A program made the translations under genes and the position numbers. Of a DNA stretch of 12,432 nt, positions 6,858-12,432 are shown in pieces. The notes below the pieces were generated by a model. It was not told the DNA's origin and did no database searches. It was given only the letters and a program-made list of their open reading frames with translations. The number at the start of each line of letters is the position of its first letter. The stretch's first letter is position 1. The stretch comes from an uncultured Anaerobutyricum sp. (GTDB lineage Bacteria; Bacillota; Clostridia; Lachnospirales; Lachnospiraceae): contig CAKREJ010000039.1 in NCBI GenBank assembly GCA_934317185.1, positions 1 through 12,432 on the forward strand, read 5' to 3'.

Positions 6858-7047
6858 AAAATACTAATTTTTGCCTCTGGAACCAACAGACAGAAAAAGA
6901 AAAAAGAAGCAGCTAGCAGATGTGACCTCGGAGCAAGTATTGGATGCGAACCTTTTCGGAGAGCATTCAACACGCAGCGACTACTGGCACAGATGATAGC
7001 TGCTTCTTTTTTCTTTTTCGTCCGTCATTCAAACAAATTAGTATTTT
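6858..7047 (-). repeat. Long hairpin repeat, copy 2, reversed (core 6914-6998)
   Basis: This is the same element in opposite orientation. Outer arms AAAATACTAATTT (6858-6870) and its exact complement (7035-7047) enclose a perfect 23-bp stem (6893-6915 with 6997-7019). Its purine-rich sequence is unrelated to the stems of copies 1 and 3 apart from the A-tract pattern. Read on the minus strand, the core repeats CATCTGTGCCAGTAGTCGCT and CTTGCTCCGAGGTCACATCT. The inner stem is present with different bases and a different loop. The right end stops 13 bases before the rubrerythrin -35, so the element forms the upstream border of that promoter. Confidence 0.85.
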
Positions 7048-7060
7048 TTTCATTTTGTTG

Positions 7061-7089
7061 TTGACAAAGTTTTATCTTTAGGTTATTAT
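7061..7089 (+). promoter_or_regulatory. Promoter for rubrerythrin
   Basis: Consensus -35 TTGACA (7061-7066), 17-base spacer and -10 TATTAT (7084-7089) give a predicted start near 7096, inside the PerR-type operator. The leader is ~130 bases. Confidence 0.82.
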
Positions 7090-7094
7090 AAAAC

Positions 7095-7113
7095 AGTAAT
7101 GATTATCATTACT
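7095..7113. promoter_or_regulatory. Fur/PerR-type operator, perfect 19-base palindrome
   Basis: AGTAATGATTATCATTACT has two exact 9-base arms around one central T. This is the N-1-N geometry of Fur-family boxes (PerR box TTATAATNATTATAA, Fur box TGATAATNATTATCA). It overlaps the predicted transcription start, so binding would block initiation. The neighbouring PerR-like gene is the obvious candidate ligand. Confidence 0.75.
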
Positions 7114-7161
7114 TTTGTAGAAAAGATTTTCATTACTATGCGATGTTACTTATATGCTTTC

Positions 7162-7194
7162 GATAACGAATAAGACACCATCTTAATAGTTATC
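7162..7194 (+). other. Stem-loop in the rubrerythrin leader
   Basis: GATAAC/GTTATC (7162-7167 with 7189-7194) and TAAGA/TCTTA (7171-7175 with 7181-7185) stack around a 3x3 internal loop with a 5-base apical loop. It ends about 20 bases before the ribosome binding site. It may stabilise the abundant mRNA; it matches no riboswitch I know. Confidence 0.35.
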
Positions 7195-7227
7195 AGTCAT
7201 TTATTTTAGAAAAGGAGATTATTTATT

Positions 7228-7770
7228 ATGAAGAAGTTTGTATGTAGTGTATGTGGATATGTTTATGAAGGTGAAGCTGCTCCAGAATTTTGCCCACTTT
7301 GTAAGGCACCAGCTTCTAAGTTTATTGAGCAGACAGAAGAGAAGACATGGGCTGCTGAACACGTTGTAGGTGTTGCAAGCGATGTTCCAGAAGATATTAA
7401 AGCTGACTTAAGAGCTAACTTTGAGGGTGAATGCAGCGAAGTAGGTATGTACCTTGCTATGGCTCGTGTTGCTCATCGTGAAGGTTATCCTGAGATTGGA
7501 TTATACTGGGAAAAAGCTGCTTATGAAGAAGCTGAACATGCAGCTAAGTTTGCTGAATTACTTGGTGAAGTAGTTTCTCCAAGCACAAAGGAGAACTTGA
7601 AAGTTCGTGTAGAAGCTGAGAACGGTGCTACTGCTGGTAAGTTCGATCTTGCAAAACGTGCAAAAGCTTTAAACCTTGATGCAATCCATGATACAGTTCA
7701 TGAGATGGCTCGTGATGAAGCAAGACACGGAAAAGCATTTGAAGGATTACTTAAAAGATACTTTGGCTAA
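7228..7770 (+). CDS. Reverse rubrerythrin (N-terminal rubredoxin plus diiron domain)
   Basis: This 180-residue cytosolic protein reduces hydrogen peroxide, and in some clostridia oxygen, using NADH-derived electrons. The rubredoxin-type Fe(SCys)4 domain comes first (C6, C9, C22, C25), the order found in reverse rubrerythrins; classical rubrerythrin has it last. The four-helix diiron domain follows, with candidate ligands in FEGECSE (65-71), EEAEH (100-104), the AEN helix (130-132) and DEARH (163-167). AAGGAG lies about 11 bases before the ATG. Codon choice (GCT, GAA, CGT, GGT) is that of a highly expressed gene. It has its own strong promoter with a PerR-type operator, beside perR. In Clostridium acetobutylicum reverse rubrerythrin is known to be PerR-repressed, which supports the same circuit here. 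Repeat copies lie on both sides. Confidence 0.93.
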   Translation: MKKFVCSVCGYVYEGEAAPEFCPLCKAPASKFIEQTEEKTWAAEHVVGVASDVPEDIKADLRANFEGECSEVGMYLAMARVAHREGYPEIGLYWEKAAYEEAEHAAKFAELLGEVVSPSTKENLKVRVEAENGATAGKFDLAKRAKALNLDAIHDTVHEMARDEARHGKAFEGLLKRYFG

Positions 7771-7797
7771 AACATTTCAAGAATACCGTCCAAACCT

Positions 7798-7957
7798 CCT
7801 GATTTGAAGAGAGGACAAAAATAAAAAGTATCTTATAGCATCTGTGCCAGTAGTCGCTGTACATTGAAAGCTTGCATAATAGCTCGCATTCAATACTCGC
7901 TCCGAAGCCACATCTGCTATAAGATACTTTTTATTTTTCTGTCTATTTCAAATCGGG
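7798..7957 (+). repeat. Long hairpin repeat, copy 3 (core 7836-7919)
   Basis: The third copy has the same orientation as copy 1, beginning 27 bases after the rubrerythrin stop. A perfect 24-bp stem (7817-7840 with 7915-7938) carries the core. Outer GATTTGAA / TTCAAATC arms (7801-7808 with 7947-7954) extend the structure. By hand alignment the 84-base core differs from copy 1 at 11 positions, mostly in the inner hairpin. GGAC (7813-7816) and CTGT (7939-7942) flank it as in copy 1. It lies between two convergent units (rubrerythrin and tRNA-Thr), where it could stop transcription from both sides. Confidence 0.87.
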
Positions 7958-7967
7958 TAATAAAAAA

Positions 7968-8040
<73 letters not shown>

Positions 8041-8116
8041 TTGCCAAAAACTGACTTATTTATTCTACTATACTTCCAACAAAAAATCAACAAAAAAATT
8101 CTGTGGAACTAAAACA

Positions 8117-8165
8117 AACGCTCCTAAAGTCACAAATAAGGAATATTTGATTTCTATGGAGCGTT
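8117..8165 (-). terminator. Hairpin, probable terminator of the EutP-like gene
   Basis: A perfect 8-bp stem (AACGCTCC / GGAGCGTT) encloses a large loop with its own 6-bp stem (8133-8138 with 8144-8149). On the minus strand it is followed by TTGTTTTAG. The T-run is interrupted, so termination is probable, not certain. Confidence 0.5.
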
Positions 8166-8189
8166 AATTTCCCTGCAGCAAACCATAAG

Positions 8190-8720
8190 TTACACAATAA
8201 CTCCATTAATGTTAAGCTGCTTATCATCTTCTCCCTTTCCGTAGCCAAGATGATCGTACTGCGCCTTCACTTCTTCCCACGGAAGCTTATCGTGTTCCTC
8301 TTTCAAATAGGAAATAATATCTGCTATTCCCTCACCTGTAAATGAACTTGTCATAAATATTTTCTTACAGCCGGCAAGTCTGAGCCAGTCAGCAGCCTGT
8401 TCAGGATTAGCTGCCCAATGGTCACATTTTGTCACAATACCAACTACTTCTCTGTTAGATTGGGCGGTTACATTCGGCGGATATAATGAAAATGGTTCTG
8501 TCGCACTGATCAAAAGACCTACTACGTCTGCTTCTGCACTATATACGGCAAGAGAACCTGCAAGTTCCTTCGTCTCAGCATATTCACCCGGTGTATCTAT
8601 AATCACATCATAATGATTGATATACTGTGTCTTATGATAGACGATCTTCTTGCCTTTCATCGCCTGTGTAAGCGTTGTTTTCCCCGCCTCGCTTCTTCCA
8701 ATAAATATTATCTTTCGCAT
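8190..8720 (-). CDS. EutP/PduV-like small GTPase, orphan with C-terminal extension
   Basis: This 176-residue P-loop GTPase has G1 GRSEAGKTT (8-16), G3 DTPGE (42-46), G4 TKCD (97-100) and a G5-like SSFTGEGI (125-132). The start, with an AGK P-loop, and the overall pattern match the EutP/PduV family, which accompanies ethanolamine or propanediol microcompartments. No microcompartment genes are in the window. Family members are usually nearer 140-150 residues. The extra ~30 C-terminal residues (from PWEEV at 147) end in a charged stretch and a short hydrophobic tail, NGVIV. AAGGAAG lies 7 bases before the ATG. It starts 68 bases after the PAP2 gene on the same strand and may share its transcript. 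Function is uncertain. Confidence 0.8.
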   Translation of the reverse strand: MRKIIFIGRSEAGKTTLTQAMKGKKIVYHKTQYINHYDVIIDTPGEYAETKELAGSLAVYSAEADVVGLLISATEPFSLYPPNVTAQSNREVVGIVTKCDHWAANPEQAADWLRLAGCKKIFMTSSFTGEGIADIISYLKEEHDKLPWEEVKAQYDHLGYGKGEDDKQLNINGVIV

Positions 8721-8788
8721 GTCTGCACTTCCTTATCGCAACGTCTTTGTTATATCTATTCTATCACACTATACCATGCAGGAAAAGA

Positions 8789-9472
8789 TTAAAATTTGGA
8801 AAATTCTTTGCGTTTTCTGCGAAATTTTAGTTCTTCTAATCCTTCTTTTATCTTCTCCGTTCTTTCGTTATAAATAATGTCATAGCTTAAATAAGATAAA
8901 ATCAATGCGGTAAGAACATCTACAACCGAATGTTGTTTTAAAAACATAGTAGAGAGAATAATAGAAGTAGTCATAATAAATGCTCCTCCTCTTATTATTT
9001 TCTTTTTTTTCAGACAAGGACTGTTTTTCACTGCAAAATATACTGCCATCGAATTAAATACATGAATACTTGGAAGTACATTTGTTGGTGTATCCATCGA
9101 ATAAATCATTCTGGTAAGCTGTATGAATATATTATCTCTTGTAAATGTATCCGGACGAAGCTCTAAGCCATTCGGATATACATAAGAAACGATAATAAAT
9201 ATCGTCATTCCAATCATACCAAAACACATTAATTTACAAAAGGATTCCTTTTCCCGGAAGAAAAAGTAAATACCTGCCACAGCAATATACGCAAACCATA
9301 AAAGATACGGTATGATAAATACTTCTACAAAAGGAATATAACGGTCAATCGCACAGTCAATAATATGTAATTGATCTGGCACTCTTTTCTCTAAATAGGA
9401 AAATGCCGCCAAATAAAACGGAAAGTATAAAAGGAGTAAGCCATGCTTATAATTTTTTAATTTTTCTGTCAT
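8789..9472 (-). CDS. PAP2-superfamily membrane phosphatase
   Basis: This 227-residue integral membrane protein has about six hydrophobic segments (roughly 10-27, 50-72, 82-99, 135-148, 162-178 and 186-200). PAP2 motifs are visible: RP at 106-107 (remnant of the first motif), PSIH (134-137) and S-x6-H-x3-D in the stretch ending QHSVVDV (S174, H181, D185). His181 is the likely nucleophile. The family removes phosphate from lipids such as phosphatidic acid or undecaprenyl pyrophosphate, or transfers phospholipid head groups; the substrate cannot be told. The C-terminal ~25 residues are strongly basic and probably cytosolic. AAAGGTGAT precedes the start. A EutP-like GTPase follows after 68 bases; no functional link is known. 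Confidence 0.85.
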   Translation of the reverse strand: MTEKLKNYKHGLLLLYFPFYLAAFSYLEKRVPDQLHIIDCAIDRYIPFVEVFIIPYLLWFAYIAVAGIYFFFREKESFCKLMCFGMIGMTIFIIVSYVYPNGLELRPDTFTRDNIFIQLTRMIYSMDTPTNVLPSIHVFNSMAVYFAVKNSPCLKKKKIIRGGAFIMTTSIILSTMFLKQHSVVDVLTALILSYLSYDIIYNERTEKIKEGLEELKFRRKRKEFSKF

Positions 9473-9643
9473 AATATCACCTTTTTACCTGATTATTATA
9501 TATTCAAGAACGCCTCAGCATTCTTTCTGAGAGATACGCATCACACAACGCATGACATATTCTTCTGCACATCTAAACCAATCCGTCGGAAACTATATCA
9601 GTCATTAACGTACTCTTTTATTCATTACTTTTATCATCTTAAA

Positions 9644-9672
9644 AATGTAACGCAACTCTTTTAATAAGTCAA
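9644..9672 (-). promoter_or_regulatory. Possible promoter for the PAP2 gene
   Basis: On the minus strand: -35 TTGACT (9667-9672), 17-base spacer and -10 TACATT (9644-9649). This would give a ~165-base leader, in which I recognise no riboswitch. Confidence 0.45.
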
Positions 9673-9710
9673 TGCATTTTCCTGCTCTTCACAATATCTT
9701 AAAAAAATTG

Positions 9711-10643
9711 TTATTTTTTCCCTTTTCTTTTTCCCTCAAAGTCCGCTACATACCCTTTTAACTGATTAAAGGCATCCGCATATTTGGGAGAAACCATCGT
9801 AGGGTTTCCTTTAATAAGCATTCTGACATTTCCTGTTCCCCTTCTTTTCAGCCGGAAATTACGTTCTTTTAACTTACCGATTCTTTCTTTTACATCAAGC
9901 ATTTCAAGCTTCTGACGTTCCGGAAGCTTTGGAAGCTCTGCCATCTCTTTCATTTTAGCCAGACGCAGTTCTATTTCTTTTCCTATTTCATCCATGCGCT
10001 CTACTGCCGGATGATTCTTAACATATTCTCTCCATTCCTGATCAAGGACAGCGATAACAACATCTGCTCTCTTTCTAAGTATAACCACTTCTTTTCGTAC
10101 ATTTTCCATTCCAATAAGAATATTTCTAAGATCAATCGCATCACGAACAGAAATACACAGATCGACCGCAAGCCCTGCACTTACTACCCACACAAATATT
10201 TCATCTGCCATCTTTGGCACAATGGCAAGTACATATAATATTGCCGGATGAAATACTTCATTCATTAAAATAGTTAAAAATCCCCATGCAACGGAAGAAG
10301 AAAGACAAATATATCCTTTATAATTATACTTCTGATTTGAATAATCCCAATATCTTACTTTAAGCAACGCTTCCATTGCCGCTCCTGTCACAAGTTCCAA
10401 TAAAGTCGCCCCTGCTACTCCCGCAAAATATGTGAGTATCAGATTATCTTTAAACGGTTCTGATACAAAGAGCATCATTACCGCTCCACTCCCGTAAATA
10501 GGCAAAAACGGTCCATGTAGAAATCCTCTGTTTACCCATTGTTTTTTCCTAAATGATACATAGCAGGATTCAAAAACCCATCCAAGAAAACAATACACAT
10601 AGAAATATAAAAGCCACTGCTGTATTGTATACTGTCCTATCAT
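9711..10643 (-). CDS. CmpB-type membrane protein (putative ABC transporter permease, PF06541-like)
   Basis: This 310-residue protein has an N-terminal membrane half (about 8-168) and a charged helical C-terminal half. Family hallmarks are YCFLGWVFES (17-26), NRGFLHGPFLPIYG (38-51) and WDYSNQKYNYKG (99-110), followed by SSVAWG. Proteins of this type are common in Lachnospiraceae and are labelled putative ABC-transporter permease. No ATPase gene is adjacent and the biochemical role is unknown. Residues ~178-265 are rich in Lys, Glu and Leu and probably form a cytosolic coiled coil; the tail is very basic (KRKGKK). The start is uncertain: Met codons at 10643 and 10649 share the GGAAGGGAAGG site, and the longer reading from 10685 lacks one. 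It appears to be a single-gene unit. Confidence 0.78.
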   Translation of the reverse strand: MIGQYTIQQWLLYFYVYCFLGWVFESCYVSFRKKQWVNRGFLHGPFLPIYGSGAVMMLFVSEPFKDNLILTYFAGVAGATLLELVTGAAMEALLKVRYWDYSNQKYNYKGYICLSSSVAWGFLTILMNEVFHPAILYVLAIVPKMADEIFVWVVSAGLAVDLCISVRDAIDLRNILIGMENVRKEVVILRKRADVVIAVLDQEWREYVKNHPAVERMDEIGKEIELRLAKMKEMAELPKLPERQKLEMLDVKERIGKLKERNFRLKRRGTGNVRMLIKGNPTMVSPKYADAFNQLKGYVADFEGKRKGKK

Positions 10644-10762
10644 TTTCATCCTTCCCTTCCAAAATACAAAAATATCAATGCACAAAATTATTGATACCGT
10701 ACACTATCCCTGATAACTTACCCGTTTTGCCAAAAATCATTCTGTTTTTTTTATAGAAAAAT

Positions 10763-10807
10763 AGCTTCTGAAATTATAATCTTCTACAATTTCAGAAGCT
10801 TTTTTTA
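10763..10807. terminator. Bidirectional intrinsic terminator between the Rrf2 gene and the CmpB-type gene
   Basis: A perfect 13-bp stem (10763-10775 with 10788-10800) with a 12-base loop is followed by seven Ts on the plus strand. On the minus strand ATTTTTCTATAAAAA follows. It lies 5 bases after the Rrf2 stop and most likely ends that transcript, although its better T-run is on the plus strand. Confidence 0.75.
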
Positions 10808-11245
10808 AATCACATAATCATTACCATTCTTCGCATAATGCCATTCAAGTAAATCAGCCAATGTTGTATGATCGAGCACCCCACTGATCGCCTCATTCAG
10901 CTTTCTCCAGAGAGGAATCGTTATACATTCTTCCATCCTCTCACAAGCTTCGCTTCCTTCTTCCAGACAAGGAACCGGCTCCATACTGCCTTCTGTGATT
11001 CGCAGAATCATTCCTACTGTATATTCATCCGGACGCTTTGTGAGAAGATACCCTCCTTGAGGACCACGAATACTTCTTAAATATCCCGCTTTTGTCAGCA
11101 CTGAGACAATCTGTTCCAGATACTTTCCGGACACTTCCTGCCGTTTGGCAATATCCTTCACTCGCACAGGCTTTCCTTCCGCATCATTCATAGCTATATC
11201 GAGCATTAAACGAAGAGCATATCTGCCTTTTGTTGAAATCCTCAT
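10805..11245 (-). CDS. Rrf2-family transcriptional regulator with three cysteines
   Basis: This 146-residue winged-helix regulator opens with the family start MRISTKGRYALRLML. The recognition region is VSGKYLEQIVSVL (38-50), followed by the wing RGPQGGYLL (60-68). Three cysteines, C93, C101 and C107, occupy the place where IscR-type members bind a [2Fe-2S] cluster, so iron-sulfur, redox or nitric-oxide sensing is plausible. The spacing (7 and 5 residues) differs a little from IscR. CymR-type control of cysteine metabolism is less likely because CymR lacks this set. GGGAG precedes the ATG at 11245. No isc, suf or cysteine genes are in the window, so targets are unknown. The small membrane protein upstream may be co-transcribed, but a -10 element lies in between. 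Confidence 0.88.
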   Translation of the reverse strand: MRISTKGRYALRLMLDIAMNDAEGKPVRVKDIAKRQEVSGKYLEQIVSVLTKAGYLRSIRGPQGGYLLTKRPDEYTVGMILRITEGSMEPVPCLEEGSEACERMEECITIPLWRKLNEAISGVLDHTTLADLLEWHYAKNGNDYVI

Positions 11246-11276
11246 AACACTCTCCCATTTCTGTTGAACTTTCTTT

Positions 11277-11282
11277 ATTATA
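11277..11282 (-). promoter_or_regulatory. -10 element for the Rrf2 gene
   Basis: A perfect TATAAT on the minus strand lies 31 bases before the Rrf2 start, but the -35 position is poor (ATATGA at a 17-base spacer). Such a promoter may need an activator. Confidence 0.4.
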
Positions 11283-11337
11283 CTCTCAAAATCTTCTATT
11301 CATATTACTGTGACCTCAAAAGTACGTTGTCCGCTTA

Positions 11338-11529
11338 TCAGCTTAAATACTTTACTCTAAAGAATGAAAAGGCGGTCATTACTCCAACCATGAGAAGCAG
11401 CCATGCAATCATAGTAACCATACCTGCGTTTCGATTTCTCTTTGCCTGCATACTTAAGCCTACACGCCACATAATAAAGCCGATGATTGCAACAACAATT
11501 CCAAGCCCCATCCACATCTCAACTGTCAT
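11338..11529 (-). CDS. Small two-helix membrane protein, unknown function
   Basis: This 63-residue protein has two hydrophobic helices (about 7-24 and 35-55) joined by a basic loop, KRNRN (30-34). I do not recognise the family. It is probably real: a perfect AGGAGG sits 7 bases before the ATG at 11527-11529, and the helix-loop-helix pattern is clean. A longer reading from 11601 has no ribosome binding site. It lies 92 bases upstream of the Rrf2 gene on the same strand and is divergent from the zinc-ribbon gene. The positive loop predicts both ends outside and the loop in the cytosol. Confidence 0.65.
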   Translation of the reverse strand: MTVEMWMGLGIVVAIIGFIMWRVGLSMQAKRNRNAGMVTMIAWLLLMVGVMTAFSFFRVKYLS

Positions 11530-11651
11530 TATTCTTCCTCCTGATTCTAATATGTATTCTCGGAGTACAAAAATATTCCAAGAGTACATTAACTGTCTCA
11601 TTCTCTCAAACAGCTACCTTATCTTTATATGATAATCCATTTTCCGTATTC

Positions 11652-11680
11652 TTGTCAAGTTATAATAAGCGTGTTATAAT
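11652..11680 (+). promoter_or_regulatory. Promoter for the zinc-ribbon gene
   Basis: -35 TTGTCA (11652-11657), 17-base spacer, and a perfect -10 TATAAT (11675-11680). Predicted start near 11687, about 24 bases before the ATG. Confidence 0.78.
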
Positions 11681-11710
11681 TCTAATAATTAAAAAAAGAG
11701 GGGGTTCTAT

Positions 11711-12064
11711 ATGACAACGATTAAATGCCGTAAATGCGGCAAAGTTTATCCGTTTGATGAAAAAATATGTCCTGTATGCGGATACGATATTCGAAAAGAT
11801 GAAACATTATCTCCGAGAGACCGGGCCGCACTTGGATTAAAAAGCGATTCTGCTCTCTTTGACGAAACAAACAAAGAAAATATGGAACGCTGGCAGAACC
11901 AGACGAAGGAAGAGCGTTTAGAAGAAGCATGGGAAAATCGCAACAAATTCGAAATACGTCCGGATCAAAGCGGACTCCCACGCCTTAATGTTCCAATGAA
12001 CACTATGTTATTTCTAACAGTTATTTTAATCGCCATTGTATTTTTAGCTAAATACCTAGGATAG
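11711..12064 (+). CDS. Zinc-ribbon, C-terminally membrane-anchored protein, unknown function
   Basis: This 117-residue protein begins with a zinc ribbon (C6, C9, C20, C23). A charged, Glu/Arg/Asn-rich linker follows (about 28-92, probably helical), then one hydrophobic segment near the very end (97-114). That layout predicts a tail-anchored protein with the metal-binding head in the cytosol. AGAGGGGG lies 5 bases before the ATG. It is a single-gene unit with its own promoter and terminator. Zinc-ribbon plus single-helix proteins of this kind are widespread in Firmicutes and mostly uncharacterised. I cannot assign a role. Confidence 0.8.
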   Translation: MTTIKCRKCGKVYPFDEKICPVCGYDIRKDETLSPRDRAALGLKSDSALFDETNKENMERWQNQTKEERLEEAWENRNKFEIRPDQSGLPRLNVPMNTMLFLTVILIAIVFLAKYLG

Positions 12065-12071
12065 CTTCAAA

Positions 12072-12142
12072 ACAAAAATAAAACTCCAGACTATAACAAT
12101 AATACTTTTTCAGTTACGATAGTCTGAAGTTTTTATTTTTGT
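12072..12142 (+). terminator. Terminator of the zinc-ribbon gene, with flanks like the repeat elements
   Basis: A ~22-bp near-perfect stem (12072-12094 with 12119-12142) carries a 24-base loop. Its outer part is ACAAAAATAAAA pairing with TTTTTATTTTTGT, followed by CTGT at 12143-12146. These are the same A-tract, T-tract and trailing motif that flank the three long hairpin repeats, but the ~84-base core is absent. Confidence 0.8.
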
Positions 12143-12179
12143 CTGTTTCCAATATGAGAAGAACTGAAATATAGTATAG

Positions 12180-12205
12180 AAAAAAACTGCCGCAAAAGCG
12201 ACAGT
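12180..12205 (-). terminator. Terminator downstream of the glycerol facilitator gene
   Basis: On the minus strand, an 8-bp stem ACTGTCGC / GCGGCAGT with a TTTT loop is followed by seven Ts, 45 bases past the channel gene's stop codon. Confidence 0.75.
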
Positions 12206-12249
12206 CTTTTTATTATTCATTATGTAGTAAACTAAATTACTATTCTATT

Positions 12250-12432
12250 CTATAATGGTAATGCAGCGTAAACAGCTACAGCTACTAATGCACCGATGAT
12301 AGGTCCAATTAATGGAGCTGTTAAACCGTAAGCCCAGTCAGCATCTCCTTTACCCTTAATAGGTAAGATAGCGAATGCTAAACGAGGAGCTGTATCTCTG
12401 GCTGCGTTCATAGCGTATCCTGTAAGACCACC
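12250..12432 (-). CDS. glpF: MIP-family channel (glycerol facilitator-like), C-terminal 60 residues
   Basis: Reading leftwards from the window edge to TAG at 12250, the fragment begins GGLTGYAMNAARDTAPRLAF and ends VAVYAALPL. The stretch NAARDTAPR corresponds to the second NPA half-loop of aquaglyceroporins. The Arg after it is the conserved pore Arg, and the following Asp (ARD) is typical of glycerol facilitators. The usual NPA Pro is replaced by Ala. The last hydrophobic helix (about 40-57 of the fragment) matches transmembrane helix 6. The protein would pass glycerol or related small polyols across the membrane. Codons are those of a highly expressed gene. The start and operon partners are beyond the right edge. 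Confidence 0.85.
   Translation of the reverse strand, partial: GGLTGYAMNAARDTAPRLAFAILPIKGKGDADWAYGLTAPLIGPIIGALVAVAVYAALPL

Noticed and set aside
6780..7064. 94-codon open frame between perR and rubrerythrin
   Set aside because: It crosses the whole of repeat copy 2, encodes low-complexity Lys- and Phe-rich sequence, and has no ribosome binding site.
6546..7957. CRISPR array
   Set aside because: Only three copies exist. They are ~84-base structured cores in mixed orientation separated by a gene and unequal distances, unlike short regularly spaced direct repeats.
9473..9710. Riboswitch or T-box in the leader of the PAP2 gene
   Set aside because: No T-box consensus, recognisable aptamer or terminator-antiterminator pair is seen; only a possible promoter is supported.
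9711..10685. CmpB-type gene start at 10685
   Set aside because: There is no ribosome binding site there, and the extra 14 residues do not fit the family start. Met codons at 10643 and 10649 follow a GGAAGGGAAGG tract.
11530..11601. Longer start for the 63-residue membrane protein
   Set aside because: The extension overlaps the AGGAGG that clearly serves the ATG at 11527-11529.

Overview
The window looks like a low-GC Gram-positive anaerobe of the Clostridia, most likely the family Lachnospiraceae. The base composition is AT-rich, ribosome binding sites are strong AGGAGG-type, and sigma-A promoters are near-consensus with 17-base spacers. The gene set also fits: a PerR-type regulator beside a reverse rubrerythrin, RecD2, a stand-alone MreB/Mbl, an orphan EutP-like GTPase, a CmpB-type membrane protein and a glycerol facilitator. 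The genus cannot be fixed from the sequence alone.

Layout. Positions 1-39 hold the first 13 codons of rpmG (ribosomal protein L33), leaving leftwards. Between it and the rightward dut-comF pair is an AT-rich gap with a dense cluster of DnaA boxes. From 1885 to 5699 there is a leftward block: recD2 and mreB (10 bases apart, with the recD2 ribosome binding site overlapping the mreB stop), then acpP with its own promoter and terminator. From 5893 to 7770 there is a rightward oxidative-stress module: perR, then rubrerythrin, whose start site is overlapped by a perfect 19-base Fur/PerR-type palindrome. After a leftward tRNA-Thr(CGT) come three leftward genes: a EutP-like GTPase, a PAP2 phosphatase and a CmpB-type membrane protein. 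Next are a leftward Rrf2 regulator with a small two-helix membrane protein upstream, a rightward zinc-ribbon tail-anchored protein, and the C-terminal end of a leftward MIP channel running off the window.

The most unusual content is a three-copy family of large imperfect inverted repeats at 6546-6751, 6858-7047 and 7798-7957. Copies 1 and 3 are in the same orientation and copy 2 is reversed. All share an ~84-base core with its own conserved stem structure. Each core is mounted on a locus-specific stem (a perfect 23-24 bp in copies 2 and 3) whose sequence differs between loci but stays self-complementary. A fourth, core-less hairpin at 12072-12142 shares the A-tract/T-tract flanks and the trailing CTGT. 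This looks like a structured RNA or small non-autonomous element associated with transcription terminators. I do not recognise it as a named family.

Functionally, the best supported circuit is peroxide control of rubrerythrin by the adjacent PerR. Other genes are mostly single-gene units for housekeeping roles: nucleotide pool cleaning, DNA repair, cell shape and fatty acid synthesis.
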